A DNA stretch of 64,000 bases. Origin: Streptomyces qinglanensis. Lineage in GTDB: Bacteria; Actinomycetota; Actinomycetes; Streptomycetales; Streptomycetaceae. This document shows positions 17,820-27,429 of the stretch, piece after piece. The notes below the pieces were generated by a model, which saw only the letters and a program-made list of their open reading frames with translations, searched no databases and was not told the DNA's origin. How positions within the stretch are numbered: position 1 is the first letter of the stretch; each line of letters opens with the position of its first letter. The stretch covers positions 124,001 to 188,000 of the forward strand of contig NZ_FOGO01000005.1 in assembly GCF_900111245.1 (NCBI RefSeq). The letters run 5' to 3'. A program made the translations under genes and the position numbers.

Positions 17820-19079
17820 GTGCCAGGACAGCAGTCAGCCGCCGGCGAGCGCGGCGCCGGGGGGCGCGGCGCCCGGGGTCGCGGCCCCTCCCGCGGCGGC
17901 GCACCCGACCGGGACGCCGCCGGGCGGACCGGCGCAGACCGGGGCCCTGGCCGGAACCGGCCCACCGGACACGACGTCGCCGGTGCGGCAGGCGTCTCGC
18001 AGGCCACGGTCTCGCTGGTGCTCGGCGGCAAATGGGAGGGCAGGGTGTCCGCCCGGACCGCCGAAGCCGTCCGGGCCGCGGCCCGCGAACTCGGCTACCG
18101 CCCCAACCTGGCAGCCCGCACCCTGCGCCTCGGCCGCACCCGCACCGCGCTCCTGGTGGTACCGGCGCTGACCAACGAGTTCTTCGCCACCGTGCACCGC
18201 GGAGCGGCCGACGTCGCCGGAGCGCACGACTTCGGCATCGTCCTCTACCCCTCCCCCGAGGGGGTCGACGCGGCTCCCGACCCCTTCGCCTCGGCCCGCA
18301 CCGCGCTCGACGGCGTCATCGCCTCCTCCATGGCCCCCGAGGCCCTCGCGGCGCTGCGCGGCGAAGGACTGCCCGTGGTGATGCTGGACAGCGACGAGCG
18401 GACCTGCGACGCCACCGTCAACGTCGACCTCGCCGACGGCATGCGGCAGGTGGTGACCCATCTTCTCGGACTCGGCCACCGCAGGATCGCCCACATCTCC
18501 GCCGATGTGGACTCCTGGACCTTCGCGGAACGCGCGCGGGCGCTGCACGAGGAGCTGACCGCGGGCGGCGCCGCCCTGGTGCGCACGGAGCGCGGGGCAC
18601 TCGGCGTGCCGGGCGGACTGGAAGCGGCGACCCGGGCGCTCACGGCGCACCGGGACGGCGCGGACCGGGACGGCGCGGCGGTCGGGAGCGGAGCCCGTCG
18701 GAACGCTGCGGCGGACCGGAGCAGCCCGGCCGGCGGAGGCGACGGCGACGGACCGCCGACGGCACTGGTGTGCGACGACGACCTGCTCGCCGCCGGGGCG
18801 CTGAAGGCCGCGCGGCGGCTCGGACTGCGGGTGCCGGACGACGTCTCGGTGACCGGGTTCGACGACCTGGCCCTGGCGACCGCCGTGGAGCCGGAACTGA
18901 CGACTGTCCGGCTGCCCGCCGAACGGGTGGGAGCCGCGGGCATGCGGACCCTGCTGGACATCCTGGAAGGGCGGGACCCGGAAGCCGTGCGGCTGCCGGT
19001 GCGGCTGGTGGAACGCGGATCCACCGGTCCCGCCCCCTCCCCGGACCCCCGGAGCCCTTCCCGGACCGGGCAGCGCTGA
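17820..19079 (+). CDS. LacI-family transcriptional regulator
   Basis: A 419-residue regulator. The DNA-binding helix-turn-helix with its hinge helix is at about 45-95 (HDVAGAAGVSQATVSLVLGGKW...NLAARTL). It is preceded by an unusual Gly/Arg/Ala-rich tail of about 45 residues. The periplasmic-binding-protein-like domain follows (ALLVVPALTNEFFATVHRGA ... ALVCDDDLLAAGALKAARRLGLRVPDDVSVTGFDDL). A low-complexity ADRDGAAVGSGARRNAAADR insert interrupts it. The GTG start at 17820 has GAAGGAG seven bases upstream; an ATG at 17772 would place the operator inside the gene. The ligand is unknown and may be a sugar or the exporter's substrate. Confidence 0.88.
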   Translation: MPGQQSAAGERGAGGRGARGRGPSRGGAPDRDAAGRTGADRGPGRNRPTGHDVAGAAGVSQATVSLVLGGKWEGRVSARTAEAVRAAARELGYRPNLAARTLRLGRTRTALLVVPALTNEFFATVHRGAADVAGAHDFGIVLYPSPEGVDAAPDPFASARTALDGVIASSMAPEALAALRGEGLPVVMLDSDERTCDATVNVDLADGMRQVVTHLLGLGHRRIAHISADVDSWTFAERARALHEELTAGGAALVRTERGALGVPGGLEAATRALTAHRDGADRDGAAVGSGARRNAAADRSSPAGGGDGDGPPTALVCDDDLLAAGALKAARRLGLRVPDDVSVTGFDDLALATAVEPELTTVRLPAERVGAAGMRTLLDILEGRDPEAVRLPVRLVERGSTGPAPSPDPRSPSRTGQR

Positions 19080-19125
19080 ACCGCCCGGTACCGGCGCCCC
19101 GGCACCGGCGCCCAGGACGCGCCAC

Positions 19126-19155
19126 AGCGCCGTCCGCCGGCTGGAGGACGGCGCT
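19126..19155. terminator. Hairpin after the LacI-type gene
   Basis: Perfect 10-bp stem AGCGCCGTCC (19126-19135) with GGACGGCGCT (19146-19155), 46 bp past the stop codon. Confidence 0.65.
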
Positions 19156-19257
19156 CGGGACCCCTGGTCCCCGGACCGGGCCGGGACCGCCCCGCGGCTG
19201 CCCCGGCCGGCGCGGAAAGACTCGAACGCCCCGACCCGACCGGGGCAGACCCGCACA

Positions 19258-19311
19258 GCCCTGTACCGCCCCGCGGTCACCCTTCCGGACGGCCGCGGGG
19301 CGGAACAGGGC
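19258..19311. terminator. Terminator of the prcBA operon
   Basis: A 19-bp inverted repeat (19258-19276 with 19293-19311) with a single mismatch and a 16-base loop. It ends seven bases before the prcA stop codon region on the minus strand. It faces the LacI-gene hairpin and separates the converging units. Confidence 0.88.
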
Positions 19312-19317
19312 CGGGGA

Positions 19318-20076
19318 CTACTCCTCCTCGCCGCCCTCGGCTTCGCCCTCCGCCTTGCCGGTGGCCTCCGGGGCAGGGGTCTCCTCCAGGAGACGGGCCA
19401 CCTGCCCGGCCGGGACGCGCTTGAACTTGCGCCGCTGGGAGCGCTCGCGGTCCAGGACGGCGACCTCCAACTGCTCGGCGGTCAGCGTCCGCTCGCTGCC
19501 GTTGCTGTCCCGCTTGAGCGCCTCGACAGCGAGCTTGAGGGCCTCGCCCAGCGACATTCCCTCCCGGTGCCGCTGGTCCATGTAGCTGCCGATCTGGTCC
19601 GAGTTGCCGCCGACCGCCACCGAACCGTGCTCGTCGACGATCGACCCGTCGTGCGGCAGGCGGTAGATCTGGTCGTCCTCGGGAGCCGCGCCCACCTCGG
19701 CGACGATCAGCTCGACCTCGTAGGGCTTCTCCGCGTTCGCCGAGAAGATCGTGCCCAGGGTCTGGGCGTACACATTGGCCAGCCCGCGCGCGGTGACGTC
19801 CTGGCGGTCGTAGGTGTAGCCGCGCAGATCGGCGTAGCGGACACCGCCGATCCGCAGGTTCTCGAACTCGTTGTACTTGCCGACCGCGGCGAACGCGATC
19901 CGGTCATAGATCTCGCTGACCTTGTGCAGCGCGCGGGAGGGGTTCTCGGCGACGAAGACGATGCCGTCCGCGTACTGCAAAACGACCACGCTGCGTCCGC
20001 GCGCGATGCCTTTGCGGGCGTACTCGGCGCGGTCCGCCATCGCCTGCTGGGGTGACACATAGAACGGCGTCGACAC
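19318..20076 (-). CDS. prcA: Proteasome alpha subunit PrcA
   Basis: A 252-residue alpha-type 20S proteasome subunit. These form the outer gated rings that admit unfolded, Pup-tagged substrates. The N-terminal gate segment [27 protein letters not shown] and core [20 protein letters not shown] are characteristic. The acidic C-terminal tail ([10 protein letters not shown]) is common in Streptomyces alpha subunits. There is no catalytic threonine, as expected. It starts 34 bp after prcB and is the last gene before a strong terminator. Confidence 0.97.
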   Translation of the reverse strand: MSTPFYVSPQQAMADRAEYARKGIARGRSVVVLQYADGIVFVAENPSRALHKVSEIYDRIAFAAVGKYNEFENLRIGGVRYADLRGYTYDRQDVTARGLANVYAQTLGTIFSANAEKPYEVELIVAEVGAAPEDDQIYRLPHDGSIVDEHGSVAVGGNSDQIGSYMDQRHREGMSLGEALKLAVEALKRDSNGSERTLTAEQLEVAVLDRERSQRRKFKRVPAGQVARLLEETPAPEATGKAEGEAEGGEEE

Positions 20077-20110
20077 CGGCTATCCGTCCCTTCCTGTCCG
20101 AATGAGTGCT

Positions 20111-20956
20111 CTAGGAGACGGGGGCCTGCGGCCCGTTGGGCAACCGGAGGCGGCCGTCGTGCACCGTCTGCGCCAGCCCGGAGACCTCCTCCTCACCCAG
20201 CCTGCGGTATCCGTCCTCCGTGATCGTCACGACCACCGGGTAGATGCGGCGCGTCATGTCCGGACCACCGGTGGCCGAGTCGTCGTCGGCGGCGTCGTAG
20301 AGCGCCTGGAGGACCACGGTCGCGGCCTGCTCCTGGGTCATCTCGTCCCGGTAGAGCTTCTTGAGCGAGCCGCGGGCGAAGACCGAGCCGGAGCCGACAC
20401 CGGCGAAGCCCAGCTCCTCGGAGCGGCCGCCCGTCACGTCGTAGGAGAAGATCCGGCCCGCACCGCGGTCCAGATCGAAGCCGGCGAACAGCGGCACGAC
20501 GGCCAGCCCCTGCATCGCCATACCCAGATTGCCGCGGATCATCGTGGAGAGCCGGTTGGCCTTGCCCTCCAGCGAAAGGGTGGAGCCCTCCACCTTCTCG
20601 AAGTGCTCCAGTTCGAGCTGGAACAGCTTCACCATCTCCACCGCCAGCCCCGCGGTGCCCGCAATGCCCACGGCGGAGTGCTCGTCGGCGGGAAAGACCT
20701 TCTCGATGTCCCGCTGCGCGATGACATTGCCCATCGTCGCCCGCCGGTCCCCGGCCAGCACCACACCGCCGGCGAACGTCGCGGCCACGATCGTGGTGCC
20801 GTGCGGGGCCTGCACGGCACCCTCCACGGGGGGCAGCGGCCGGCTTCCCGGTAGCTGCTCCGGCGCGTGGTCGGACAGGAAATCCATGAACGACGACGAC
20901 CCTGGTGTCAGGAAGGCAGCAGGTAGACGCCCGGTGCTACGAATTTCGGCTTCCAC
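20111..20956 (-). CDS. prcB: Proteasome beta subunit PrcB
   Basis: The catalytic 20S subunit, 281 residues including a 53-residue propeptide that is cleaved autocatalytically at [10 protein letters not shown]. This exposes T54 as the N-terminal nucleophile. The conserved [19 protein letters not shown] and [14 protein letters not shown] segments follow. The start is GTG at 20956 with GGAAGGAA upstream; it fits the known family N-terminus ([24 protein letters not shown]). Longer upstream sequence in the same frame belongs to the overlapping endonuclease VII-like gene region. The 3' end of that gene overlaps prcB by about 49 bp in another frame. Confidence 0.97.
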   Translation of the reverse strand: MEAEIRSTGRLPAAFLTPGSSSFMDFLSDHAPEQLPGSRPLPPVEGAVQAPHGTTIVAATFAGGVVLAGDRRATMGNVIAQRDIEKVFPADEHSAVGIAGTAGLAVEMVKLFQLELEHFEKVEGSTLSLEGKANRLSTMIRGNLGMAMQGLAVVPLFAGFDLDRGAGRIFSYDVTGGRSEELGFAGVGSGSVFARGSLKKLYRDEMTQEQAATVVLQALYDAADDDSATGGPDMTRRIYPVVVTITEDGYRRLGEEEVSGLAQTVHDGRLRLPNGPQAPVS

Positions 20957-21502
20957 ACGTTTCCTTCCACGTAGGCGGCCGCACGCCGCATGACGTCCGG
21001 CCGATCCCTGAACTGCCCCAGTGCGGCATTGCAGCTGAAGCACAGTACGCCCGGACCCTACCCGTCTCATGATCGTGGTCCACATGCTCAGGAGCGGGCC
21101 CGAGACAGATCGGGCAGATGCCGAACCGGCCGTCCAGCAGACTCTGGCGCTGCTCGACGGTCATACCGTAGGTGCGTTTGAGATGTCCGGCCCGTTCGTC
21201 AACGGCTCGGCACTTCCTGCACCGAGTGGAGAGGCCAGCCGAAGCAGTCGCATTGCGATGCCATGCGCTGAACGACGTCACCTCCCCACATGAACGGCAC
21301 AGTCTGGAACCAGTCGGCAACGGGAGGTACTTCAGCATGCGCCGCTCGCGCCGCTTCCGCTGGTCCCACTGCTGTGCGTGCGCACGAGCGCACGGTCGGC
21401 AGCAGTCCCGCAACCCGTCGGCCCGCCCCGGTGACGCCCGAACGCCGCCGGGGACAGGCAACGCTCACAACGCGGACAATGCTTGGTTTCCTCATCTTTC
21501 AC
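20908..21502 (-). pseudogene. Endonuclease VII-like gene with two apparent -1 frameshifts
   Basis: The intact protein would be about 198 residues, but the frame is broken twice. The first part (GTG 21502: KDEETKHCPRCERCLSPAAFGRHR) breaks at a GGGG run near 21431-21438. The middle (RADGLRDCCRPCARAH ... [22 protein letters not shown]) runs in a second frame. It breaks again at a GGG run near 21049-21054, after which the end ([18 protein letters not shown] ... GVYLLPS) runs in a third frame. The CxxC pairs, DHDH and LCFxCNxALG are hallmarks of the recombination endonuclease VII (HNH-like, zinc) family. Each break is repaired by adding one G. It could be a decaying gene or homopolymer sequencing errors. 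It lies between pup and prcB. Confidence 0.8.
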
Positions 21503-21531
21503 GAGGATCACCCTTCACTTTGAAGGGTATT

Positions 21532-21750
21532 TCATTGTCCACCCTTTTGGACAAAGGAACGCACAAAGTCCTCTGCGTTCTCCTCGAGCACGTCGTCGAT
21601 TTCGTCCAGTACGGAGTCCACGTCGTCGGAGAGTGCCTCCTGGCGCTCCTTGAGGTCCTCGGAGACCTGTGCGTCCTGGGTCTCCTCCTCGGCCTCCTCG
21701 GTGTGACGCGTGGACTTCTGCTGTCCGCCGCCGCTGTCCTTGGTCGCCAT
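21532..21750 (-). CDS. pup: Prokaryotic ubiquitin-like protein Pup
   Basis: A 72-residue, highly acidic, intrinsically disordered tag ending in Gly-Gly-Gln. The terminal Gln must be deamidated by Dop before PafA can ligate it to lysines. The central helix-forming region (QVSEDLKERQEALSDDVDSV) is the part that binds the Arc/Mpa coiled coil. The ATG at 21750 gives the normal family length. It lies 145 bp downstream of dop and about 30 bp upstream of the frameshifted endonuclease VII-like gene. Confidence 0.98.
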   Translation of the reverse strand: MATKDSGGGQQKSTRHTEEAEEETQDAQVSEDLKERQEALSDDVDSVLDEIDDVLEENAEDFVRSFVQKGGQ

Positions 21751-21895
21751 ATCCCTCACCCCGCTCGGTTCGGTGGTGTACGCGGAACGTACAAGATCAG
21801 ACCCTACAAGCCGGGACCGGCTTCGGCTCCTTCGTTGTGACAACGTCCGGCAACCACCTCGATGATTCCCGGACCGGGCACCGAATAGCCGCGAT

Positions 21896-23407
21896 TCAGC
21901 CGCCCGAAAGCACCTTCACCAGCTCTTCCGCGGTGCGGCAGCGGTCCAGCAGCTCCTTGACGTGGTTACGGGTACCCCGCAGCGGCTCCAGGGTGGGAAC
22001 CCGCTGCAGAGAGTCACGGCCGGGGAGGTCGAAGATGACCGAGTCCCAGGAAGCGGCGGCCACGTCGTCGGCGTACTGCTCCAGGCAGCGGCCCCGGAAG
22101 TAGGCCCGGGTGTCCTCCGGGGGCTTGAAGGCGGCCTCCTTGACCTCTTCCTCGGACAGCAGCCGCTGCATGCTCCCGCGGGAGACCAGGCGGTTGTAGA
22201 GGCCCTTGTCGGGGCGCACGTCCGCGTACTGGAGATCCACGAGATGCAGCCGGGGCGCGTCCCAGTCGAGGCCGTCGCGCCGCCGGTAGCCCTCCATCAG
22301 CTCCCGCTTGGCGACCCAGTCCAGCTCGCCGGCCAGGCTCATCGGGTCCCGCTCGAGCCGCCCGAGCACGTCCTCCCAGCGGGTCAGCACGTCGCGGGTC
22401 TGCTCGTCCGCGTCGGTGCCCCAGCGCTCCTCGACGTACTTGCGGGCCAGCTCGTAGTACTCCATCTGGAGCTGCACCGCGGTCAGTGTCCGGCCGTTGC
22501 GCAGCGTGATCAGCCGTTCGAGTGTCGGATCGTGCGACACCTGGTGCAGGGTCCGGACCGGCTGGTCGACAGCGAGGTCCACGGCGATGAACCCGTCCTC
22601 GATCATGGACAGCACCAGGGAGGTCGTGCCCAGCTTGAGGTAGGTGGAGATCTCCGAGAGGTTGGCGTCCCCGATGATCACGTGCAGCCGCCGGTACTTC
22701 TCGGCATCGGCGTGCGGCTCGTCCCGGGTGTTGATGATCGGCCGCTTGAGTGTCGTCTCCAGCCCGACCTCGACCTCGAAGTAGTCGGCGCGCTGGCTGA
22801 GCTGGAAGCCGTGCTCGCTGCCGTCCTGGCCCAGCCCCACCCGTCCCGCACCGCACACGACCTGCCGGGACACGAAGAAGGGCGTCAGATGGCGGACGAT
22901 CTCCGAGAAGGGGGTCTCCCGCTTCATCAGGTAGTTCTCGTGCGTGCCGTAGGAGGCGCCCTTGTTGTCGGTGTTGTTCTTGTAGAGGTGGATCGGGTTG
23001 GTCCCGGGGACCTCGGCCGCCCGTTCGGCGGCCTCCGCCATGACCCGCTCGCCCGCCTTGTCCCACAGCACCGCGTCCCGCGGGTTGGTGACCTCGGGCG
23101 CGCTGTACTCCGGATGGGCGTGGTCGACGTAGAGCCGGGCGCCGTTGGTGAGGATCACATTGGCCAGCCCGATGTCCTCGTCCGTGAGCTGGCTGGCGTC
23201 GGCCGACTCGCGGGCCAGGTCGAAGCCGCGGGCGTCCCGCAGCGGGTTCTCCTCCTCGAAGTCCCAGCGGGCGCGCCGCGCCCGGTGCATCGCCGCCGCG
23301 TAGGCGTTGACGACCTGGGACGAGGTGAGCATGGCATTGGCGTTGGGGTGGCCCGGCACGGAAATGCCGTACTCGGTCTCGATGCCCATTACGCGCCGTA
23401 CGGTCAT
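21896..23407 (-). CDS. dop: Pup deamidase/depupylase Dop
   Basis: A 503-residue paralogue of PafA that deamidates the C-terminal Gln of Pup and also removes Pup from conjugates. GIETEYG (8-14) is the metal/ATP motif, and D95 in [14 protein letters not shown] aligns with the essential aspartate. [18 protein letters not shown] and [20 protein letters not shown] parallel PafA. The Dop-specific loop after residue 40 ([20 protein letters not shown]), absent from PafA, regulates ATP hydrolysis in homologues. The ATG at 23407 begins [14 protein letters not shown], the standard N-terminus. It is separated from arc by a hairpin. Confidence 0.97.
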   Translation of the reverse strand: MTVRRVMGIETEYGISVPGHPNANAMLTSSQVVNAYAAAMHRARRARWDFEEENPLRDARGFDLARESADASQLTDEDIGLANVILTNGARLYVDHAHPEYSAPEVTNPRDAVLWDKAGERVMAEAAERAAEVPGTNPIHLYKNNTDNKGASYGTHENYLMKRETPFSEIVRHLTPFFVSRQVVCGAGRVGLGQDGSEHGFQLSQRADYFEVEVGLETTLKRPIINTRDEPHADAEKYRRLHVIIGDANLSEISTYLKLGTTSLVLSMIEDGFIAVDLAVDQPVRTLHQVSHDPTLERLITLRNGRTLTAVQLQMEYYELARKYVEERWGTDADEQTRDVLTRWEDVLGRLERDPMSLAGELDWVAKRELMEGYRRRDGLDWDAPRLHLVDLQYADVRPDKGLYNRLVSRGSMQRLLSEEEVKEAAFKPPEDTRAYFRGRCLEQYADDVAAASWDSVIFDLPGRDSLQRVPTLEPLRGTRNHVKELLDRCRTAEELVKVLSGG

Positions 23408-23588
23408 GCTTCCCTCCTTGCCTGACGGCCGCCCGCCGGTGGACAGCCGTTCAAGTCCCGCTGCGCATCCGTCCCGTGTGCGGCCCCCTCCTGCGCACTG
23501 CGCGTCGCGGCGGTGGGGAAAGCCTATGACGCACGGAGAGGAGTGGGGAGATCACTCTGCGGACTTCCTCATCGCTCCGGGAAACAAT

Positions 23589-23625
23589 CCGGCTGCGGGT
23601 ACCCCGGGCGGGGACCCGCAGCCGG
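23589..23625. terminator. Hairpin after arc
   Basis: Perfect 12-bp stem CCGGCTGCGGGT (23589-23600) with its complement at 23614-23625, 13 bp beyond the arc stop codon on the minus strand. It would separate arc from dop, leaving dop-pup-prcBA as its own unit. Confidence 0.8.
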
Positions 23626-23637
23626 AACCGGAGCTCG

Positions 23638-25404
23638 CTACAGGTACTGACCGGTGTTGGCGACGGTGTCGATGGACCGACCGGTGTCCGCGCCCTGCTT
23701 GCCGGTGACGAGGGTGCGGATGTAGACGATCCGCTCCCCCTTCTTGCCGGAGATGCGGGCCCAGTCGTCCGGGTTGGTGGTGTTGGGCAGGTCCTCGTTC
23801 TCCTTGAACTCGTCCACACAGGCCGACAGGAGATGGGCGACGCGCAGACCCTTCTGGTTGTGGTCCAGGTACGCCTTGATGGCCATCTTCTTGGCCCGGC
23901 CGACGATGTTCTCGATCATCGCGCCGGAGTTGAAGTCCTTGAAGTACAGGACCTCCTTGTCACCGTTGGCGTAGGTGACCTCCAGGAAGCGGTTCTCCTC
24001 CGACTCCGCGTACATCTGCTCCACGACCGACTGGATCATCGCTGCGCAGGCGGCCTCCACATTGCCGCCGTGCTCCGCGACGTCGTCCGCGTGGAGCGGC
24101 AGGTTCGAGGTGAGGTACTTGGAGAAGATGTCCTTGGCCGCCTCGGCGTCCGGACGCTCGATCTTGATCTTCACGTCCAGCCGGCCGGGGCGCAGGATCG
24201 CCGGGTCGATCATGTCCTCGCGGTTCGAGGCACCGATGACGATGACGTTCTCCAGCCCCTCCACGCCGTCGATCTCGGAGAGGAGCTGCGGGACGATGGT
24301 GTTCTCCACGTCCGAGCTGACCCCCGAGCCGCGGGTGCGGAAGAGGGAGTCCATCTCGTCGAAGAAGACGATGACGGGTGTGCCCTCGCTGGCCTTCTCG
24401 CGGGCCCGCTGGAAGACCAGGCGGATGTGCCGCTCCGTCTCGCCCACGTACTTGTTGAGCAGCTCGGGGCCCTTGATGTTGAGGAAGTAGCTCTTGCCCT
24501 GGGGCTTGCCCGTCACCTCGGCGACCTTCTTGGCCAGGGAATTGGCCACCGCCTTGGCGATGAGCGTCTTGCCGCAGCCGGGCGGGCCGTAGAGCAGGAC
24601 GCCCTTGGGGGGACGCAGTTCGTGCTCGCGGAAGAGGTCCGGATACAGGTAGGGGAGCTCGACCGCGTCCCTGATCTGCTCGATCTGGCCGCCGAGGCCA
24701 CCGATCTTGGTGTAGTCGATGTCCGGGACCTCTTCGAGGACCAGCTCCTCGACCTCGCTCTTGGGCACGACCTCGAAGACGTAGCCGGAGCGGCTCTCCA
24801 GCAGCAGGGCGTCGCCGGCCCGCAGCGTGGCGTTCAGCAGCGGCTCGGCGAGGCGCACCACGCGCTCCTCGTCCGTGTGGCCGACGACCAGGGCGCGCTC
24901 TCCGTCCTCCAGGACTTCCTTGAGGGTGACGATGTCACCCGCGCGCTCGAACTCCATGGCCTCGACCACGTTGAGCGCCTCGTTGAGCATGAGCTCCTGG
25001 CCGCGCCGGAGCGACGGGAGGTCGACGCTCGGGCTGACGTTCACCCGCAGCTTGCGGCCGCCGGTGAAGATGTCGGCCGTGTCGTCCTCGTTGGCCTGCA
25101 GGAAGACGCCGAAGCCCGCCGGTGGCTGAGCGAGTCTGTCGACCTCTTCCTTGAGGGCCACGATCTGGTCACGCGCCTCGCGGAGCGTGGTGGAGAGCCG
25201 CTCGTTCTGGGCGGACACACCGGCCAGGTTGGTCTGCAGCTCGACGATCCGCTCCTCGAGAATACGAGTGTGCCGCGGAGAGTCGGCGAGCTTGCGGCGC
25301 AGGACGGCGATCTCCTGCTCAAGGTAGGCGACCTGGCCGGACGGGTCTTCGGAACCCCGACCGGGCCGGGCGCCGCGGTTGGTGTCGTCGTCGTGGGCTG
25401 CCAC
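23638..25404 (-). CDS. arc: Proteasome-associated AAA+ ATPase Arc (Mpa)
   Basis: A 588-residue hexameric unfoldase that captures pupylated proteins and threads them into the proteasome. An N-terminal coiled coil (about 22-92) binds Pup, and two OB-like domains follow (about 95-225). The AAA+ module has Walker A GPPGCGKT (273-280) and Walker [10 protein letters not shown] (344-352). The C-terminus ends Gln-Tyr-Leu, the motif that docks into alpha-ring pockets. I chose GTG 25404 (VAAHDDD), which gives the usual 588 residues; GTG 25413 sits too close to the GGAGGAG ribosome site. Confidence 0.97.
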   Translation of the reverse strand: MAAHDDDTNRGARPGRGSEDPSGQVAYLEQEIAVLRRKLADSPRHTRILEERIVELQTNLAGVSAQNERLSTTLREARDQIVALKEEVDRLAQPPAGFGVFLQANEDDTADIFTGGRKLRVNVSPSVDLPSLRRGQELMLNEALNVVEAMEFERAGDIVTLKEVLEDGERALVVGHTDEERVVRLAEPLLNATLRAGDALLLESRSGYVFEVVPKSEVEELVLEEVPDIDYTKIGGLGGQIEQIRDAVELPYLYPDLFREHELRPPKGVLLYGPPGCGKTLIAKAVANSLAKKVAEVTGKPQGKSYFLNIKGPELLNKYVGETERHIRLVFQRAREKASEGTPVIVFFDEMDSLFRTRGSGVSSDVENTIVPQLLSEIDGVEGLENVIVIGASNREDMIDPAILRPGRLDVKIKIERPDAEAAKDIFSKYLTSNLPLHADDVAEHGGNVEAACAAMIQSVVEQMYAESEENRFLEVTYANGDKEVLYFKDFNSGAMIENIVGRAKKMAIKAYLDHNQKGLRVAHLLSACVDEFKENEDLPNTTNPDDWARISGKKGERIVYIRTLVTGKQGADTGRSIDTVANTGQYL

Positions 25405-25677
25405 GGTCCTCACCTCCTCCAGGGGGAGCTGGACGCTTCGACCCTACCTGGGCCGGTGCGGGTTGAAACCCCTAGATCACAAAGACGGTCGGGGTGTGTC
25501 CGATCTTCACCCTTGCGCACTCCCTCAGGACTGGGAATACCCACCCACAACCATCTGAAAGCGACCGGTTGCGGTGTCGAGACGTTCAACACCCGTCCAG
25601 TGCGGCGCTGTTTCGGCCCGAGCGGGACCCGAGCGGGACGCGAGGCAGCGGGCCCGGCCGGCGGCGCGCAGGGCCGC

Positions 25678-26229
25678 TCAGACGCGCAGGCCGCCGCCCG
25701 CCACAGGACCGGGACGGAGGGCGAACTTCCCCTCGCGCCATTCCCACTTGACCTTGCGGCGCCGGTCGGGGCAGCAGCGCGGCACGTCGGCGGAGGAGTA
25801 GCCGAGGAGGGTGGCGGAGACGGTGGTGCCGCGCACTCCCAGGTCCTGGACCGACATGCCCTCCCGCTGCTCGACGAGGGTGGCGGCGAGGCGCGGGGAC
25901 CGGCCGGCGGTGGAGCCGGCGAGCACGTAGACGGCGCTGGGCGGGGTGCCTCCGTGGGCGCGGCAGCGGACCACGGCGACGGTCTCGGTGGCGCCGTCGC
26001 CGTCGAAGTCGGCGGACGCCGTGTCCAGCACCTCCGGCTTCGCCGCACCCCGGCCGCAGTCCAGCGGGTAGTGGGCACGGGCCGGGTCGGGGGCCGGGTC
26101 GGTGCCGGTGGGGGCGGGGCTGGCGGTGGCCGGTCGCAGGAGCGCCGTGCCGCCGAGGACGGCGGCGAGCGCTGCGGCGGTGGCGAGCCAGTGGGCCGTG
26201 CGGGTACGGGTGTGCGGCAGTTCCGTCAC
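25678..26229 (-). CDS. Secreted protein of unknown function
   Basis: A 183-residue protein with an N-terminal signal peptide or anchor (HWLATAAALAAVLGGTALL). The mature domain contains SADFDGDGATETVAVVRC, an FG-GAP/EF-hand-like calcium-binding type segment, and cysteines that could form disulphides (CGRG, VRC, RCC). The second half ends in a KVKWEWREGKF beta-strand pattern seen in small lipoprotein-like secreted proteins. No enzymatic motif is recognised. It lies between trmI and arc on the same strand. Confidence 0.65.
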   Translation of the reverse strand: MTELPHTRTRTAHWLATAAALAAVLGGTALLRPATASPAPTGTDPAPDPARAHYPLDCGRGAAKPEVLDTASADFDGDGATETVAVVRCRAHGGTPPSAVYVLAGSTAGRSPRLAATLVEQREGMSVQDLGVRGTTVSATLLGYSSADVPRCCPDRRRKVKWEWREGKFALRPGPVAGGGLRV

Positions 26230-26463
26230 TCGGGGTGACTCCTGGGGCGGTGCGAGGCGGACGCGGGGAGAACGCGGAGAGGACGCGGAGAGGAGGTGCC
26301 TCGCATGGTGCCACAGGTCACACTGTCGCGGAACGGCTGGGTCCCGTTCATCCTGCCGCGCCGCTCAACGCGGCTGCCCCGCGCCCGGGTTCGGTCCGGG
26401 TGCGGGGCAGCGGGCGTGTCGCACGGGGCCGCCGGAGGGGCGGCGAGGGGGGCGGCGGGAGGG

Positions 26464-27369
26464 CTAGGAGGCGCGGCCGCCGGACTGGCTGCCGGGGCCG
26501 GTGTAGTCCTCGCCGTAGGCGCCCTTGGCGGGGCGGCGGCGGCGCAGCGGCGGCTCGACCCCGTCGGCCAGTCGGCGGGCGGTGAGCAGGAACCCGGTGT
26601 GGCCGATCATGCGGTGGTCGGGGCGGACGGCGAGGCCCTCGATGTGCCAGTTGCGCACCATCGTCTCCCACGCCTGGGGTTCGTTGAAGGTACCGAATTC
26701 GCGGATGGACTCGACCATGCGCGCCATCTGCGTGGTGGTGGCGACGTAGGCGCACAGGATGCCGCCGGGCACCAGGGCCTTGGAGACCGCCTCGAGGCAT
26801 TCCCAGGGGGCGAGCATGTCGAGGATGACCCGGTCGACGTCGGCGTCGGCGAGGTTGTCCTGGAGGTCGCCGACAGTGAGCGTCCAGGCGGGGTGGGGGC
26901 TGCCGAAGTAGCGCTCGACGTTCTGCCGGGCGATCTCGGCGAAGTCGGCTCGGCGCTCGTAGGAGTGGAGCATGCCCTGGTCGCCGATGGCGCGGAGCAG
27001 GAAGGTGCTCAGCGAGCCGGAGCCGACTCCCGCCTCGACGACGCGGGCGCCGGGGAAGATGTCGGCCATGGCGAGCACCTGGCCGGCGTCCTTGGGGTAG
27101 ACGACGGCGGCTCCCCGGGGCATGGACAGGACGTAGTCGGGGAGCAGGGGGCGCAGCGCGAGGTAGGCGACGTTTCCGGTGGTACGGACGACACTCCCCT
27201 CGGGCGCACCGATCAGCTCGTCGTGGGGAAAGGCTCCCTTGTGGGTGTGGAAGCTCTTCCCCTCTTCGAGGGTGATCGTGTAGTGGCGTCCCTTGGGGTC
27301 GGTGAGCTGGACCTGGTCCCCGACCTTGAAGGGCCCGCGACGGCGGGCGGCACCGGTCGGTTCGGACAT
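26464..27369 (-). CDS. trmI: tRNA (adenine-58-N1)-methyltransferase TrmI
   Basis: A 301-residue SAM-dependent methyltransferase of the TrmI/GCD14 family, which makes m1A58 in the T loop of tRNAs. An N-terminal beta domain (FKVGDQVQLTDPKGRHYTITL) precedes the Rossmann core with SAM motif [25 protein letters not shown] is the conserved catalytic-site region, and the C-terminal LTARRLADG segment is typical. I chose ATG 27369 (MSEPTGAARRRGPF) over one two codons earlier. It lies 60 bp downstream of an M50 protease gene. Confidence 0.93.
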   Translation of the reverse strand: MSEPTGAARRRGPFKVGDQVQLTDPKGRHYTITLEEGKSFHTHKGAFPHDELIGAPEGSVVRTTGNVAYLALRPLLPDYVLSMPRGAAVVYPKDAGQVLAMADIFPGARVVEAGVGSGSLSTFLLRAIGDQGMLHSYERRADFAEIARQNVERYFGSPHPAWTLTVGDLQDNLADADVDRVILDMLAPWECLEAVSKALVPGGILCAYVATTTQMARMVESIREFGTFNEPQAWETMVRNWHIEGLAVRPDHRMIGHTGFLLTARRLADGVEPPLRRRRPAKGAYGEDYTGPGSQSGGRAS

Positions 27370-27429
27370 GTGCACAGCCTATCCGGTCCGCGGAGTGCGG
27401 CCGGGGGCAGGGCTCGGGGGCGGACGGGG

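Noticed and set aside
17627..19585. A 652-codon plus-strand frame over the LacI-type regulator
   Set aside because: Arginine/glycine/proline-rich shadow. The regulator in the overlapping frame has clear HTH and sugar-binding domains.
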